Notes: generated from the sequence alone by a model not told the origin. Positions 1 to 11,755 are shown, counted from the first letter of the stretch. The stretch is 64,000 nucleotides of DNA from Chelydra serpentina (GCA_037349315.1 JBAIAC010000129.1:434001-498000); one strand, 5' to 3'. Translations and numbers: made by a program.

Positions 1-359
1 GGTCACGTCCCTCCTCCGTCCCTCACTCTCCCCAGCTGTCAAAATATCTGCTGCTTGTGTGACGCGTGGTGAGAACCGTGTGTAAGAGCTCGGACTAGCT
101 GGCAGGAGACTGATGGCAGCTTGCCCCCGTCAGCACAGTGTCAGCTAGCTCAGTTCCTCACAGCCGGAGCACCTTTCAGTGACCCATTTACTGCCGCATG
201 CCAGCTTGCCTCTGCTGTAGGACCTCGTGTGCTGTGATGCCGAGGCCCTGCAGGCCTTCCCGGAAGACTCTGAGCTCTCTACCTCAACTAGGGACTCAGG
301 AGGCTTTGATTCTTAAGGGCATCTTGCATTTCATGTTTCCCTCTTCAAACAGTAGGGTA

Positions 360-610
360 TGGCTGTAGTGGAGATGGGTGTCTGCCCCCGTGGGGAGTGG
401 GTGTCCGCCCTGGTGCTGGGGAGGGGAGGGGCCTGCCTCTGGGGAGGGCAGGGGGTGTGAATGTCTGCCCCTAGTGCTGGTGAGGGCAGGGGAGCGGGTG
501 TCTGAAGCTGGATAGGGAAGAGAGGCAGAGGTGGGGTGTCTGCCGATGGGGAGAAATGAAGGGAGTGGGTGTCTGCTCCTGGCGCTGGGGAAGGGGCTGT
601 GGAAAAACCT
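360..610. repeat. Imperfect tandem repeat, about 80-85 bp unit
   Basis: A G-rich segment in which the phrase GGGTGTCTGCCCC or GGGTGTCTGCTCC recurs about every 60-90 bases, followed by 'ctggtgctggggagg'-like text. About three diverged copies are present. It is intronic and its open frames are low-complexity by-products. Confidence 0.5.
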
Positions 611-1848
611 CAGTGTCCTGCCCATAGGCATGTCCCTGCATATGTTGCTGAGTCACAAGGTGTATCTGCCTTCTCTCAATGGGTCAGTTGTGTAGCTGAT
701 GGTCCTTAATGGGCCATCCAGCAGGCTAGGCAGAGCTGACACCAACTTGTCTGGGGAGTCACCCAGAAGCACAGCACAAGTGTGAAATACAGACAGTATA
801 GACCCAATACTTATAACTTAACTACAAAAATGATTCATGCATCCAGATAGCATAATCATAACCAGCAAACCATCACCTTTACACAGACACCTTATTTGAC
901 CCCCTTTATACAAGATTTGCTGCCGCTACAGGACCTTGGTTGCAACAATGATCTATACAGTCCCAGTTCATGTCAATAACGTCACATAAGCTAGTAGCTA
1001 GAGGACTGGATTGGGATTCAGGAGACCTATCCTCTCCTCCCTCCCCCCACTTGTCTGCACGGCCTGGGGTGCAGAAGGCAGACAGTGAAACTGCAGGGAT
1101 AGGAAGGGAGGAAAGCACTGGGCTGTTGGAGGGAAATTGAGCTGGGGGCTGCCGCACAATGGGCAGGTCACTCTGTAATTGTCCACAGCCTTTCTGTGCA
1201 GGCATTGTCCCTTTCCCCCTGGCCGCAGGACATCTGCCCAGCCCCTGAGCAGGCCGGAGCCGGGCCGGCCTTTGCAGCAGAGCGGCTGTTGAGGAAGCCT
1301 GGATCAGGTTTCATCCACTCTGCGCTGGCAGCCTATAAAGTGAAGGATTAGCTTTAAATTAGCCTGTTGATTTGCAAAGCTCTCGGAGAGGGGGACTTGG
1401 CTGTCTGCAAGGCCTTCCGTGGGGCCTGCTCCTGGTAGGTGTCTGTGTTCTGAGGGACCTCCCTTCTGCCAGAGCCCCCTCGTCCCCACTTCAGTGCCCC
1501 CCCCTCCAACTCCAGTCAGCCTGTGTGCAGCACCCTGCCCCTGGGTCTTTGCTGCTCTTGGACGGGTTCGGCTATTCGCACCCGGGGCCTGGCAGCCATG
1601 GTCATTACTCTTTCCCTGGGACGGGCTCTCAGGATCCTCACACACCTGGGCCTTGCTCTCAGAGAGAAACTCTGTCTATGGCAGGGGAAATGCCCCGAGA
1701 AGACGCACAGCCAGGCTTTAAACACCTGGGCCTGTCCCTGGGGACGGAGTTCCTCCAGCTGCAGACCTGGCAGGGCCGTAACGAGGGCGAGGTGAGTGAG
1801 GCACTCGTCTCGGGGCGCACTGCTGGCAGGGGCCTAAAAGCCTGCTGC

Positions 1849-2312
1849 CAGGGGCGCGCCCGTCCTTCCCCGCCGCCGAAGCCGCCCCAGCTTACCTGCG
1901 GGTGGTCCGCCGGTGTGCGTGCAGGAGGCCCCCCTCCGCCGAATTGCCGCCGAAGCCGGTGGCGGTGGACCTCCCGCAGGTAAGCGGAAGCGGCTTCGGC
2001 GGCAGGTAGCAGCACTTCTGCCCTGCCGCCGAAGCTGCTTCCGCTTACCTGCGGGAGGTCCGCCGCTGCCGTGGCTTCGGCAGCAATTCGGCGGAGGGGG
2101 CCTTCTCCACACATACCGGCGGACCACCCGCAGGTAAGCGGAAGCGGCTTCGGCGGCTGCTAAAAATAGCCTTCGCCGAACTGCCGCCGAAGCCGCTTCC
2201 GCTTGCCTGCGGGAGGTCCGCTGGTGCTTCGGTGGCAATTCGGCAGAGGGTAAGAGCCCCTAGGAATTTCTGCGCCCCTGCCTCGGGCGCAGAAATTCCT
2301 AGTTACGGCTCT
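1849..2312. repeat. GC-rich inverted-repeat segment, hAT-MITE-like core
   Basis: The text AGCGGAAGCGGCTTCGGCGG and its reverse complement alternate about four times (near 1983, 2020-2060, 2135 and 2180-2200), each joined to a CTGCGGGAGGTCCGCC-like block. It ends in a perfect hairpin with 18-bp arms (2260-2277 and 2285-2302) around a 7-base spacer. The GCCGCCGAAG core and flanking CAGGGGC text resemble the inside of short hAT-derived elements such as the one at 38367. No convincing target duplication was found, so the boundaries are approximate and the family assignment is an inference. Confidence 0.5.
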
Positions 2313-2668
2313 GAGACCTGGGGTAAGGGCTGTGAAGTCTGGAGAGCCGTGCAACATGGCGCTGGTGTCGGGTTGCAGACGGCAGGCTGAGCTGCCCAGT
2401 CTCACTCCCAGGCTGGCTATCTAGACATGGCGGAGTGTCTGGTTGGCAGGATGCGTGCCGGTGAGGAAGGCTGAAAGGCCGGTTTGTTAGCTGGTATTGG
2501 AAGGTGCTGTAGTGAAAAGATTGTGCAGGCAGAGCTCAGGGCGGCGGCTGGCGGGAGGTGGCTCCCTGGCAGAGAACGTGGGACTCTGTATTGCTAGAGG
2601 CCCCGGCACAGGGGCACACAACCCGCACTGGGCAGGAGAGTGACTCGCTTCTTGTCTCTTCCTTTCAG

Positions 2669-2758
2669 TCCTGGACGCACAACATCCAGCGAGAGAAGGA
2701 ATTCCTGCGGAAGCTGGTGAAAGCCCGAGTCATCACCGACCTCACCAGTGGAATCTGA
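2669..2758 (+). CDS. ST3GAL3: ST3GAL3 terminal coding exon (beta-galactoside alpha-2,3-sialyltransferase 3, C-terminus)
   Basis: After a TTCCTTTCAG acceptor the frame reads 29 codons, SWTHNIQREKEFL...ARVITDLTSGI, then TGA at 2756-2758. This is the C-terminal tail of ST3GAL3, which in human ends almost identically with DLSSGI. ST3GAL3 is a type II Golgi membrane enzyme of glycosyltransferase family 29 that transfers sialic acid in alpha-2,3 linkage to galactose, mainly on type 1 and type 2 N-acetyllactosamine chains. The sialyl motifs and transmembrane anchor lie in exons upstream of this window; only the residues after the HYYE motif are here. The exon starts in phase 0 on the TCC serine codon. 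The position upstream of ARTN and IPO13 on the same strand matches the human gene order and supports orthology rather than a processed copy, since the intron is still present. Confidence 0.93.
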   Translation, partial: SWTHNIQREKEFLRKLVKARVITDLTSGI

Positions 2759-3650
2759 GTTGTCCCAGACCCCGCGTGGGAGGGAAGCGAGAGACGCACA
2801 CTACAGCTGAGGGAGCAGGCAGTGGGAGAGCCACACCGGAATCCCAACTCAAAGGAAACAAGTGCTCTGGGAGAGACTTCCCGGATCTCCAGTCTGCACC
2901 AGTGGGGCTGGCAGAGGGAGAGCTGGGGGTGGGGCTGAGGGCGGTGTCTTGACCTCAGCTCTGCAGATAGAACTTTTGTGTCTAGTATTAGCTGGAAAAG
3001 ACTGAGGAGAGAAAGGAAGGCAGGTCAGTGACACAAAGCAGAGTGCCAAACGGGAGCGGTGCTGGCCGGGGCAGCACCGCCTGAATGTACAAAGTCGTAT
3101 TTTTTAAAAGAAACTGTTGAATCGTGCGAATAATATCATGATACAAAGTGAAGATTGGCTTGTGCCCACCTCCAGCAGAAGCCTGGCCTCCCCACACGCA
3201 GTCCACAGCTCCTGGCCTTCGTCCTTGCCCTGGGAAAACAACTCCGTCCATGACTTTACCCTTGTTGGTGCTGCTATAATTTAAAGGGACAATGGCCTTC
3301 CGCTGTTCTCCACACAGGGCTGCTGGTGGGAGCTGAGCATGGGTTTGTTTTTCTGCACTTTCCTTGCTTCCTGCATAGAAGCTGCAGCTGCCATTTATCC
3401 AGCTGCATTTTCCACAGCTGTTTGCTCCACCTTGGCTCTGCCTTGACCCAGGAGCCAACTGCCTCCTCGGCCTTGTGTCCTGGAGGAGTGGCAGACCCAC
3501 CCTGCCTGCCGTGGCATCCAGGAGCCTGCCTTGTTCGGCCCTCGGGCTGAGCCGGCCGGGCAGCGCGCTGTGGGCAGGTGGATCTCTGTGTTCAGTGGTA
3601 CCAGGTTTTCTCAAGTGTCATACTTTATTTTTATGTGGGGAGAGGGATAA
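2759..3650 (+). other. ST3GAL3: Probable ST3GAL3 3' UTR, end unresolved
   Basis: Sequence directly downstream of the ST3GAL3 stop. No canonical AATAAA is seen close to the stop. AT-richer stretches at about 3080-3150 (including a GAATAATATC variant) and 3615-3660 are possible 3' ends but neither can be chosen from sequence alone. No coding potential was recognised. Confidence 0.4.
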
Positions 3651-6600
3651 TTTATTTTCGGAGTGAGGTCAGAGGTCGTGTTGCGATCCAAAGCGTCACA
3701 GTGTTCAGGAGCCGACAGCGACAGCCGTGTTCATTTTATGTTCCGCACCTGGTCTTGTTCCCGGCCAATGACTTATTGACGATGGAACCCCCTGGCGAGG
3801 GGCAGGGGAGAGACCTGACTGGAAACCGTCACGTCTCGTCCCCTTCCCGGGCACTTCGCTTTCTTTATTTCCTGGCTGCTCCCACGCGGCCGGGCCACTG
3901 CGGGTACGAGTGTGTCCATTATGTGGCCAGCGTGGCTTTGGCACGCAGTATTTGCACGTTTGGGTTCTGTACCTTCTGCCGAGAAGTTGGCAATAGCCGG
4001 AGCTAAGCGACCAGGCTGGCGGGGAGAGAGCTGGCCTGTTGTTCGGTGTCTGCAGAAGAGGGGGGCATTGGGGGGGCTGGGTGCTCAGCGATGTAACTGA
4101 CCTTTCCCTCCTGTACTGTCGTGAATACATCAGGCTGTGCGGTGCCGCAGCGTGTGCTCTGGATCGGAGCCCCAGTGCAGAAATGGTCTGCGATAACCTG
4201 GCCCCACTCTCCTCCTGCCGGCTGCACTTCTTGTGCCGGTTGATTTGGGTGCTGGGGAGGAGGCCGTGCAGGGGTCACCGCACGTTGCCTGGGCTGTCCG
4301 TTATCCGTTTCCAGAGGGGTCAGGGTCTTGCTCTGGGTTGCAAGGTTCCAGGTTCCAGGATGTGTAACTAACCCCAGGACAAGGGGCTCTGGGATCAGAG
4401 CCTCACAAAGTCTACAGCTCGTCTCCGGCTCCCCAGCCTTTCCTGGAGCAGGGCTCGTGAACGTGGCGAGGGAGAGACCCGGGCAGGTTTCCAGCGGAAG
4501 ACACACTGCCTGGGTCAGCACAGAGAACCCGAAATGGGCGAGTTGAGCTACAGAAAGGCCTGCGTTAAAGCTGGGGGTGGGCTGGTGCAGTGGGCGATGT
4601 AGCCTGCAGCGGGTAGAGGGACGGCCTGACCCAGGCCTGGTGAGGCGTGGCTTTGGGTGTTGGCATGGGCTGCGCTTCTGTGCTCGAGCGTGAGCTGCCT
4701 GCTCAGATCCCTGCAGGGAGAACGAGCTGTCTCCTTGCAGCTCCCAGTCCTGGACAGCACCCTGGCTGTGTGTCCGGGGCCGCTCCGAACAGCTTGCAGA
4801 AACCTGGCCCTGTTCCAGTCCCTCGGTGACAAGGCAGCTGGGGGCCCTTTCCTGCTCCTCTCGGGAGGGTGGTCTGCCTGTCTAAGCCTCCCTGCTTTCT
4901 CTTTTGCCTCTGGCTCTCTGTCCCGGCTGTATCAGTCCTTCCCTCCCCGGAGTTTGCAGGACACTGAGCTTGTTGGAATATTCTCCCGAGCTGTTTTTCC
5001 TGTTCCGTTCAGCCCAGGGATTGTGTTTCAGAAAATGCCACACGCACAAATTCACACTACATTTCCCAGCCTTCCAAAGCAACCCGTGTGCGTGGGGGCA
5101 GAGGCCCCAGCCCAGCCCTCCGGCTCCTTCAGAGGGGCTCAGGGCACCTCCAGGCTGCATCCTCCCTCCTGCATGTGCTGCAGCAGAGTGGGAAGCGCCC
5201 GCCCTGAGAGCTTGGGAGGTTTGTTCCCGTGCTCTCCAGGCCGGACCGAACTCACTCCCCTCCCTCTCGTCGCCTCAGCTCCACGGCTTTGACGTTGTTG
5301 TTACCTTTGCGGTAGGGCGGGACCCAGCCAGCCGGGGAGTGCAGGTGCCGTGAGCTGGCTCGGGGCCCGCAATGGGCCCTGTAGCCCAACCAGCCACAGG
5401 AGATGCTTTCCTCACACCCGAGCCAGGCAGGGTGGCGATGGTCAGAGGAGAGGGCCTGCTTGTCTCACCTACCCGATAACGTCAGTGTTACACAACCGGC
5501 ATGCGTGCTGGACCCCTTCCCTCCTTCAGCCATTGTCAGACCTCCTGGATTACACCAGCCGTAGCACTCCCCAGACCAATCCCTGCTGGAAACAGGGCAG
5601 CTCTTAGCAAAACTTCCCCTCCAGATGTGCAGGGTGCCAGGCCCGGCATGTGACTCCTTCGGCTACCCCTGTTCTTCAGCTGGGTCACCTGCATAGCGCC
5701 CGGCAGGGATCAGTCCCCTGAGACCTCTCCTGCCCTGAACTGAGTGTAAAGACGCTGCCCCTGGAATGGCCCCTGATCCTTTCCGTGCCAGAGCAAACCA
5801 GCCGCTGCCCCGTGGTCTCTCCCCGGTGTGTGCGAGGGACGTTGCCCCTCAGCGTGGTTCTAGGTGGGTTTTATGAGCGATGATCGTGCACGCGCTTCTG
5901 GCCACCTCCTGACCCCTTGGTCCTAGACAGGCGCAGACACTGACAGCCTGTAGCCCTGGCAGCCTGCCCTCCTCCCGCCAGGCCCTGCCGTTACGGTGCT
6001 GATGCGTTAGATCAGCGTAGGGCTGAGGCGCCCCAGCCATGGGCCCGGGCCCCGCTATGGTAACTGATAGCAGGACAATCCCTGCCCCGAGCTAGGAGCC
6101 AGGAGACGACAGATGGATACAGCCCAGGGAGCACGAGGAAACAGTGGGACGTGGGTCAACATGAGCAGCCCTGGGCTCAGCACGCCAGCAGCCTCACCAT
6201 AACCATTGTCACGTTGTTTGTAGACGTCACGGCAACGGAGAGTTTTAAGGGGGACTTTGCCCATGCTCGTCGCCAGAGGAGTGAGCGTTATGCCAGGGCT
6301 GTCACCATACAGGCCTGTGCCCGCTGCCCCTCCGGCAGTCAGGACTAAGGGATTCTTCTCCTTTCCTCTACCCACTCCTATGCCGCCAGCTTGCTGGTGC
6401 CCATGTGTCTGAGGCCAAGGGCCCTCTACTCTGTTCTCCACCACGGCTGGAGCTGGCTGTCCGCAGTACTGGTTCCCGGGAGGGCCAGCGGCATGGAGCT
6501 GGGTGCTGCATGAAGCATTTCGGGTTACACTGGCTCTGTGATAACTTCTTGCCTGGGCGACCCCCTCCTGGCCCAGCTCACCCAGGACTAGCTGCAGGGG

Positions 6601-7030
6601 AGGTGCACCCCCATCTGAGGCTTTGGAAATGGAACTCGTTCGGGTTTTAAGTGGCATGACAAAGCCTCTCCGGAGCTTTTATCCCTCTGAATCAGCCCAC
6701 AGAGCACTCCCTCCTTTGGCTTCAAGGAGCGACTCATCCCTGCAGGGACCAGGGGCTGTCCCTGACCGTGAGCTCGGGCCTCTCCCAGGACCTAAGGAAT
6801 CACAGCTACTGAGGTGCCAGGGAGGAGTTACTGACACCTCGCCCTCCGTCTGCCACACTGCAGCTCTCTGTATGGCCTCTTGCAGAAGCCCCGTTGGGTG
6901 AGGAGCTAGAGATCCTAGTGCCGGGGTGACGCGACGCTGCACTGCTGGTGTAACCCACACACCGCCAGGGTGTGGTGTTCTGTCCCATCTAGTGGTGCAG
7001 AGAGACACACACACACAGAGAGATATATAA
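3651..7030. other. Intergenic, nothing recognised
   Basis: GC-moderate unique-looking sequence with only short unrelated open frames. No splice-flanked conserved peptide, RNA gene or complete transposable element was recognised. A short CA run lies at about 7003-7015, just before the hAT insertion. Confidence 0.5.
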
Positions 7031-7038
7031 TATTAGAG

Positions 7039-7465
7039 CAGGGGTCGGCAACCTTTCAGAAGTGATGTGCCAAGTCTTCATTTATTCACTCTAATTTAAG
7101 GTTTCGCGTGCCAGTCATACATTTTAATGTTTTTAGAAGGTTGCTCTCTATAAGTCTATATTATATAACTAAACTATTGTTGTATGTAAAGTAAATAATA
7201 GTGCAGCGAGGTGAGCAGGGCCGGCGGCTGGTATCCCAGGCTGGCAGCGAGCTGAGTGGGTCCAGCGGCTGGGACCCCTGTCTGCCGGCTCCTGCCAGCC
7301 GGGGTCCCGGCCACCGGCCCCGCTCAGCCCGCTGCCGGCCTGGGGTTCCATTCACCCAGACAGGCAGCGGGCTGAGCGGGGCCGGCGGCTGGGACCCCGC
7401 TTGGCAGTAGAGTGCCACTAAACATCAGCTTGCGTGCCGCCTTTAGCTTAGGTTGCCGACCCCTG
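7039..7465. mobile_element. Non-autonomous hAT DNA transposon (427 bp)
   Basis: Terminal inverted repeats are CAGGGGTCGGCAACC at 7039-7053 and its reverse complement GGTTGCCGACCCCTG at 7451-7465. An exact 8-bp target duplication, TATTAGAG, flanks it at 7031-7038 and 7466-7473. CAGG-type termini plus an 8-bp duplication define the hAT superfamily. There is no transposase; the interior has an AT-rich left part and a GC-rich part (about 7200-7410) made of repeated GCGGCTGGGACCCC-type blocks in both orientations. It depends on an enzyme supplied elsewhere. Confidence 0.93.
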
Positions 7466-7473
7466 TATTAGAG

Positions 7474-7530
7474 GCTCATGCACTAAGCTCCAGAGGTCCC
7501 AGGTTCGATCCCGCTGCGACAGCCAGGATC
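7474..7530 (+). repeat. tRNA-derived SINE fragment
   Basis: The text GGTTCGATCCC at 7502-7512 fits a Pol III B box, preceded by 'ctcatgcactaagctccagaggtccca', which resembles a degraded tRNA-like head. The hAT element at 7039 inserted immediately upstream, probably inside this older repeat. It is not a functional tRNA: no cloverleaf can be closed. Assignment rests on the B box and is modest. Confidence 0.4.
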
Positions 7531-9174
7531 TGGGGGTGTTACACTGGGTCAGAGGAAACATCTGTAGCACACCTGTATGCAATGGACTGAAAGGGAGAAG
7601 GCAGCTGGGGAGGGGGAGACGACAGGGTGAGTCCTGTCGCCATCTCCAGCATGTGGTAGCCCCAGAGGGCTGTCGGGCAGGAGACCCCAGGATCTCTGTG
7701 CTAACCAGAAGGCAGTTAGTGCTTGGAAAGGCAGAGCCTGGCTGGTGAGTGGAGTGGGGCTAGCCAGCACCCCCCAGAGGCTGCCGGAGTTTGTTCTAGC
7801 CCACAAGGCATGGCCTGCTGTTTGGTTTTGGTTCATGAAGCCTAAACGTGGCTGGCCTGGCCCTTTTTCCACACCCATCTGCAACCATTGCACACTGCCT
7901 GGCACATTGGAGTTGGCAGGGCTGGAGTTGCTGAGCCTGTGGGTCACAGCAGGGCCCATAGGGCAAAGGAGGGTCTCACCTTTCCATTGGCGAAGAGAGA
8001 ATCCTGGGGAGTTCTCGGCCGCCTACGTATGGAGCTGGGAGGCCTGACACCTCTGACAGGAGTCGGTATCACAGAGCCAGTCGTGGCAAGGAATTTCCCT
8101 GGAGGCGCTGAGACTCCTGCAGGCCGTGCTGTGCGACAGAGCCGGAGTGTCCAGGAGCTGAGACGGGAGGAGACGGGAGGGACGCTACCAGTCCACCGGC
8201 CCCTGGAGCCTTCAGCGAACGGTCCAGAGCTGCCGCTGCAGGGATCCCTAGGAGCAGGGTCGGTGAGCCGTACGGCCCTCTCCCGCAAACAGCCCAGGCA
8301 GCTGCCTACACTCCTACCTAAAGCATCTGTGATGGCTCGTTGGGCGTCTGGGTGCGGCACAGGGGCAGGGTGAGAATACCCGCAAACCAGAGGCCACATG
8401 TGGCAGGAATGGAGGAGGTGGGAGCCCATCAACTGCTGAGGTGCCTGAGAAGTGGTGTTGCAGGAGGGGAAAGGGCTGAGAGCTGGATGCTGTGGCCGGG
8501 AGCAGGCACTGCGTGGGCAGAGGTTACACTCAGCCTGGGCTGTCCAGAGCAGCTTCTCCATCCTGCTGGCATTCGGCTCCCTGTGCGGGCTGCTCCCAGC
8601 TGTTTGGAGCAGGCACAAGGCTCCCTCCGTCTGACAGACAAAAGGGCCCCCATGATCCTCAGTATTGCCAGTAAGATGGATCCAGCAGTGGAGGGGGACC
8701 CCATGGCATCGGGGTTCTGCCTGTCCTTTGGGCAGTCGTGTTTGGTTGGAGGTCAGAATCTGTCCAGGGCCCCTTGCCTTGGTGCCACAGAGACTCCTTG
8801 GGAGCCGCTGAGCCATTGCAAGAGAAGGCCAGATCCCTGATCACCGGTGGGACTGACAGTACAGATGGCTGCACTTCAGGGCTGGCGGGTGGAATGGGGG
8901 AATGACTGTCTCCTCATGATATTCTCCTCCCCTGGTTACCAATGCCCTGGGATACCGACAGACCAGACAGCACTGGTGAATGTGTATAGGGGAGAGCAAA
9001 GATTTCTTCTGGGGAAATGCATGTTTCTGACTGTCTCGGAGTACGAGGAAGGTGGTGGCTGCTTGGATGAGACGAGACGGATTTAGTCTTCCCATACCTC
9101 AGACTGACTTCTCACAGGCAGCTGCTATAAGGAGGTCCATGGGTCAGTCTGTGTTCTGCTCAGCCTTTTACCTT
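7531..9174. other. Intergenic, nothing recognised
   Basis: Both strands carry open frames up to about 290 codons (the longest on the minus strand, 7944-8816), but they lack recognisable domains or splice context and look like GC-rich chance frames. The stretch may contain diverged 5' parts of the DIRS-like relic that begins at about 9175, but I cannot align them. Confidence 0.45.
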
Positions 9175-11755
9175 CCCTAGGTGACTGCGTCAATCACGAC
9201 AAATCCATGTTGACACCCATGAGATGCATAGACTTTGTAGGGGCGACGTTCCACTTGACTACAGCAGGAGCGTGTCTACCTCTCGAAAGGTTTCAGTCCA
9301 CAATCACCGTCATACGCCAGGTCACTATCAGACCCAGGACATCAGTCAGAACTTGCCTTTCCCTCCTTGGCCACGTGGCTTCTTGACACACACGACGCTG
9401 TTCTCCAGGCTACGTCTGTGATGCCTACAGGCCTGCCTTCTCTCCGTGTACTCACCAAAAAAGTCACCATAAACAAAGTCACGATTCTGCCCAAGGTATT
9501 AGGCTCTCTTGTCTGGTGGACAAAGCTGGAGAAGGATCAGGCAGGGATCCCTTTCCTCAAACCAACACCTCAGGCAACCATCTCAACTGACACCTCCCTC
9601 TTGGGTTGGGGTGTGCACACGGGGAATCATATGGGACAGGTATGTGGACCTGCTGAGAGTCCAGAATGCACATCAACTTACTAGAATTCATGGCAGTCTA
9701 TTGGGCCCGCAATGCTTTCCTCCCACTCATCCAATCCAAACATGCTCAGATACTGTTGTCATATTGTCTGACATTATTTTATATAAAGCAAGGGGGAACG
9801 CAATCGATCTCTTTGTGCATAGAGGCAGTTACCCTCTGGAACTAGTGCATCAAACATCACATAACCCTATCAGCAACATAGTTATTGGGGGTGCAAAATT
9901 CCTTAGCGGACTGCCTGAGCAGACACTTTTCCATGAATCACGAATGGGAAATTCACGATTCAGTTCTCAATGACGTCTTCACTCAATGGAGAATGCTGGC
10001 CTGGGACCTTTCCACCTCACAGGTGAACAGGAAGTCCGCAGTACTTCTCCACAGCAGCCCTGGGCAAAGACTCGTTGGGAGATATCCTCTTGATGTCATG
10101 GAAGGGTCACCGGGGGAATGCGTTCCCTCCACTTCCTTTGATACCACAGGTTCTACAGAAGAGCCAAGAAGACAGAGCTCTAGTCATCCTCATCACACCC
10201 AGCTGACCGAGACAGACCGTTCTGGTTCAGGGATTTGTTGAAGCTCTCAGTACAGCTATTCGTGAACATCTCCACATTGTCGGACCTTCTAATGCAACAC
10301 AGGGGCAAGGTCGCACACTCCAACTCAGGGCCACTGCAACTCCAAGCCTGGTATCTGGATGGGCATCGGACATGCATGTTCCAAGAGAGTGCGATCCATC
10401 CTTAACCAAAGTAAGAAAGATTTTATGGGAAGCTGTTACTGAGCGGAATGGAAGGGTTTCTCCGCTTGAGCTTATCAATGCAATTTGTCCCCAAACTGCT
10501 GGAATCTCCAACATCTTAGAGCATCTACTTACTTTTAACTCTTTTTTGTCTTGCATTCAGTTCCCTGCAGGTGCATTTAGCAGCAGTCAGTACTTTGCAT
10601 CCTGCAGTGGATAACCGTGTGATCTTCACTCACCTTTCACAACTAGGTTTTTGAAGGAGATTCTCAAATCCTTTCCACCAGTGGTAACATTTGCACCTCA
10701 GTGGGATCTCAATTTTGTTCAATCGTCTCTCTCTAAGACTCCTTTTGAGCTGCTGGCCATGTGCTCTGTGACCCATCCGTCTGTCAAGGTGGTCTTTCTG
10801 ATAGCTATAATGTCAGCCAGAAGAGTCAGTGACCTGGGAGCACTTACAGCAGGTCCACCATGTACTCCCTTCTATAAAGAAAAGGTCTCGCTACACCCCA
10901 CCCCAGATTCATATCCAAGGTAGTTTCATGAGAGCCAGGTCATCATACTTTCCCCTAAACTACAGGCCTTGGGAGAGGAGAGATGACTGCGGCCTCTGGA
11001 CTTCCAGAGGGTTTGGCTTTTTATCTGCAAAGAACAAAGGATGTTAGAAAGGCACCTAAGCTATTTGTTTCCATAGCAAAGTGATCAAGAGGTCAACCTA
11101 TATCGGTGCAGAGACATTTGAAATGGATCTTGGGTTATGGGTTATCTATTAGCTGGCACACCCCCCCCCAGAAGGGATAAAAGGGCAAGCTACTTCAGCT
11201 GCATCCCTGAGAGACATACTCCTATTAGAGATATGTAGGGCAGTGACTTGGAGCTCTTTGCATGCCTTCATGAGACATTACACCCTGGAACACTCATCCG
11301 CTGTGGATACGGCTGCGGGGACAGCAGTCCTGCAGTCAGCTATCACTTCTGCGTCCTTGCACCCACCATCTGTTTGACGACTGCTTGTTAATCCTCCGGG
11401 CATGGAGTACAATAGGGACCATCGCTCGAAGAAGAGGAGGTTACTTACCTGCAACTGGAGGTTCTTCAAGATGTGTGGTGCCGCTCTGTGTTCCATGCCT
11501 GCCCTTCATCCCCTCTCCTGCACAGTCATTACACTGCAGGGAGAATGGGAACAGATGGTGCCAGCCTACACTGCCCTTTATGCCCTCGGCTGGGAGCAGA
11601 GCAGAGCTACAGCTCATGTGCCAGCCAAGGGACACGGCGTGCAAGGAATTCCAGAGTCAGGCGCGTGGGGTGCATGTGTGTCCCAGGCATGGAACACAGA
11701 GCGGGACCACACATCTTGAAGAACCTCCAGGTACAGACCAGTAACCTTCATTTAT
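9175..11755 (+). mobile_element. Decayed DIRS-like tyrosine-recombinase retroelement
   Basis: Broken frames on the + strand match the order expected for a DIRS pol. From 9181 to about 9440 lies the end of a reverse transcriptase (SMLTPMRCIDFVGATF, then a LLGHVA segment). From about 9555 comes an RNase H-like domain (STDTSLLGWG, then NSLADCLSRHF at about 9890). From about 10650 to 11370 comes a tyrosine recombinase: AIMSARRVSDLGAL, corresponding to the first catalytic arginine region, and GQATSAASLRD with CRAVTWSSLHAF towards the end. Many stops and frameshifts separate these pieces, so it is inactive. Inverted repeats follow at 11437-11507 and 11680-11746. DIRS elements integrate through a recombinase rather than a DDE integrase. 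The 5' half is missing or unrecognisable. Confidence 0.75.
11437..11746. repeat. Inverted repeat at the 3' end of the DIRS-like relic
   Basis: The text CTGGAGGTTCTTCAAGATGT with downstream GTGGT.CCGCTCTGTGTTCCATGCC (about 11455-11503) recurs as its near-perfect reverse complement at about 11683-11739. The arms are about 60 bp and enclose about 180 bp. Inverted terminal repeats are a known DIRS feature, so this is probably the element's right end, but a separate foldback repeat is possible. Confidence 0.65.

Larger units (their letters stand above)
1..2668 (+). other. ST3GAL3: Last intron of ST3GAL3 (3' part)
   Basis: This stretch precedes the terminal ST3GAL3 exon and ends with a good acceptor (pyrimidine tract, then CTTTCAG at 2662-2668). 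I looked for the preceding exon, which in this family carries the HYYE sialyl motif, and did not find it, so the whole stretch is taken as intron. It contains an imperfect tandem repeat (about 360-610), a GC-rich hairpin segment (about 1849-2312), and between about 690 and 1000 a segment that resembles a dispersed reptile repeat but that I cannot classify. No other coding potential was seen. Confidence 0.7.

Noticed and set aside
690..1000. LTR or ERV fragment
   Set aside because: The text looked like a dispersed reptile repeat, but I found no TG...CA ends, target duplication or coding sequence, so I did not call it as a mobile element.
7500..7515. Functional tRNA gene
   Set aside because: Only a B-box-like element is present; no acceptor stem or anticodon arm can be closed.
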